Both the position numbers and the translations under genes were made by a program. Positions 63,760-64,000 of a stretch of DNA of 64,000 nucleotides are shown here, one piece after another. Where the stretch lies: positions 1,054,001 through 1,118,000 of the forward strand of contig NZ_CP155551.1 of NCBI RefSeq assembly GCF_039679125.1, written 5' to 3'. The DNA comes from Blastococcus sp. HT6-4 (GTDB lineage Bacteria > Actinomycetota > Actinomycetes > Mycobacteriales > Geodermatophilaceae). Each line of letters begins with the position of its first letter. The stretch's first letter is position 1. The notes beneath the pieces were generated by a model. The model was given only the letters and a program-made list of their open reading frames with translations. It did no database searches and was not told the DNA's origin.

Positions 63760-64000
63760 TCAGTGCGCACCGGCGAGCTGGCCGGTGTGCCGGTCGAAGC
63801 GCGCGGCCGAGTGGCCCTGCAGCCCGATGATCTCGACGGTCTTGCCACGCTTCTCGTACTTGTGCGTGACGGCGTCGAGCGCGGCGACGGTGGAGGCGTC
63901 CCAGACGTGGGCGTTCGACAGGTCGATGACCACGTTCTGCGGGTCGTCGTTGTAGTCGAACTGGTAGATGAGGTCGTTGCTGGAGGCGAAGAACAGGGCA
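63760..64000 (-). CDS. SulP family anion transporter, 3' end (partial)
   Basis: The window ends inside this gene. The 79 visible C-terminal codons encode a STAS domain: FDYNDDPQNVVIDLSNAHVWD, then ASTVAALDAVTHKYEKRGK and VEIIGLQGHSAARFDR. DLSNAHVWDASTV is the typical STAS loop. This fits sulfate or bicarbonate transporters of the SulP family. The membrane part lies beyond position 64000. Confidence 0.85.
   Translation of the reverse strand, partial: ALFFASSNDLIYQFDYNDDPQNVVIDLSNAHVWDASTVAALDAVTHKYEKRGKTVEIIGLQGHSAARFDRHTGQLAGAH

Overview
The window is 64 kb of very GC-rich DNA with dense coding on both strands, many GTG starts and short ATGA/GTGA overlaps. Gene content (murI/cAMP phosphodiesterase-like/rph/rdgB order, PucR-type proline regulator, DUF3618, QsdR-type regulator, bacteriophytochrome with a PP2C output, many TetR/MFS pairs) points to an actinobacterium. 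Geodermatophilaceae (Blastococcus, Modestobacter, Geodermatophilus) is my best guess, but it rests on protein style and not on a marker gene. I see no prophage, insertion sequence, CRISPR array, rRNA or replication origin. Two tRNA genes are present: Leu(UAG) and Lys(CUU).

Layout. 0-8 kb: the murI - metallo-phosphodiesterase - rph - rdgB housekeeping set, split by about 5 kb that carries a stand-alone LigD-type polymerase domain, a secreted cutinase that looks like a type I PET hydrolase, a QsdR-type regulator, DUF4262, a Bcp peroxiredoxin, YjbQ and a K+ channel. 8-16 kb: small membrane or unknown genes, an XRE regulator with a repeated operator, tRNA-Leu, TetR, an EAL c-di-GMP phosphodiesterase, a histidine phosphatase and an aldo/keto reductase followed by a long palindromic element. 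15-24 kb: acyl-CoA dehydrogenase plus thioesterase, an epimerase, two MFS transporters around an ArsR-type regulator with its operator, an alpha/beta hydrolase, Idi and an SDR. 24-31.4 kb: a light-sensing pair (heme oxygenase and bacteriophytochrome-PP2C phosphatase) and the proline catabolic unit (PucR-type regulator divergent from proline dehydrogenase and P5C dehydrogenase). 31-38 kb: DUF488, MFS, a doubly frameshifted cupin gene divergent from a doubly frameshifted GAF-LuxR gene, an ABC exporter and a flavin monooxygenase. 38-45 kb: an ATP-grasp-like protein and a complete branched-chain amino-acid/amide ABC importer (two ATPases, two permeases, lipoprotein receptor). 45-50 kb: MFS, a hydrolase remnant, tRNA-Lys, an L,D-transpeptidase, a beta-propeller/MoaD-like pair and a second copy of the palindromic element. 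50-58 kb: a fatty-acid beta-oxidation block (FadD, acyl-CoA dehydrogenase, FadA, FadB, TetR). 58-64 kb: TRIC channel, chemoreceptor, very small membrane or cationic proteins, alanine/glycine symporter with a universal stress protein, GlsB/YeaQ, MerR and the 3' end of a SulP transporter gene.

How the parts work together. The best-supported functional units are the heme oxygenase/phytochrome pair (the first makes biliverdin, the second binds it), the put unit (proline to glutamate), the five-gene liv-type importer, and the fad block with a probable TetR-type operator in its divergent promoter. The items that most deserve follow-up are the PET-hydrolase-like enzyme, the two-copy palindromic repeat, the cluster of four frameshifts near 33.8-34.9 kb, the ATP-grasp protein with substituted metal ligands, and the beta-propeller/ubiquitin-fold pair.
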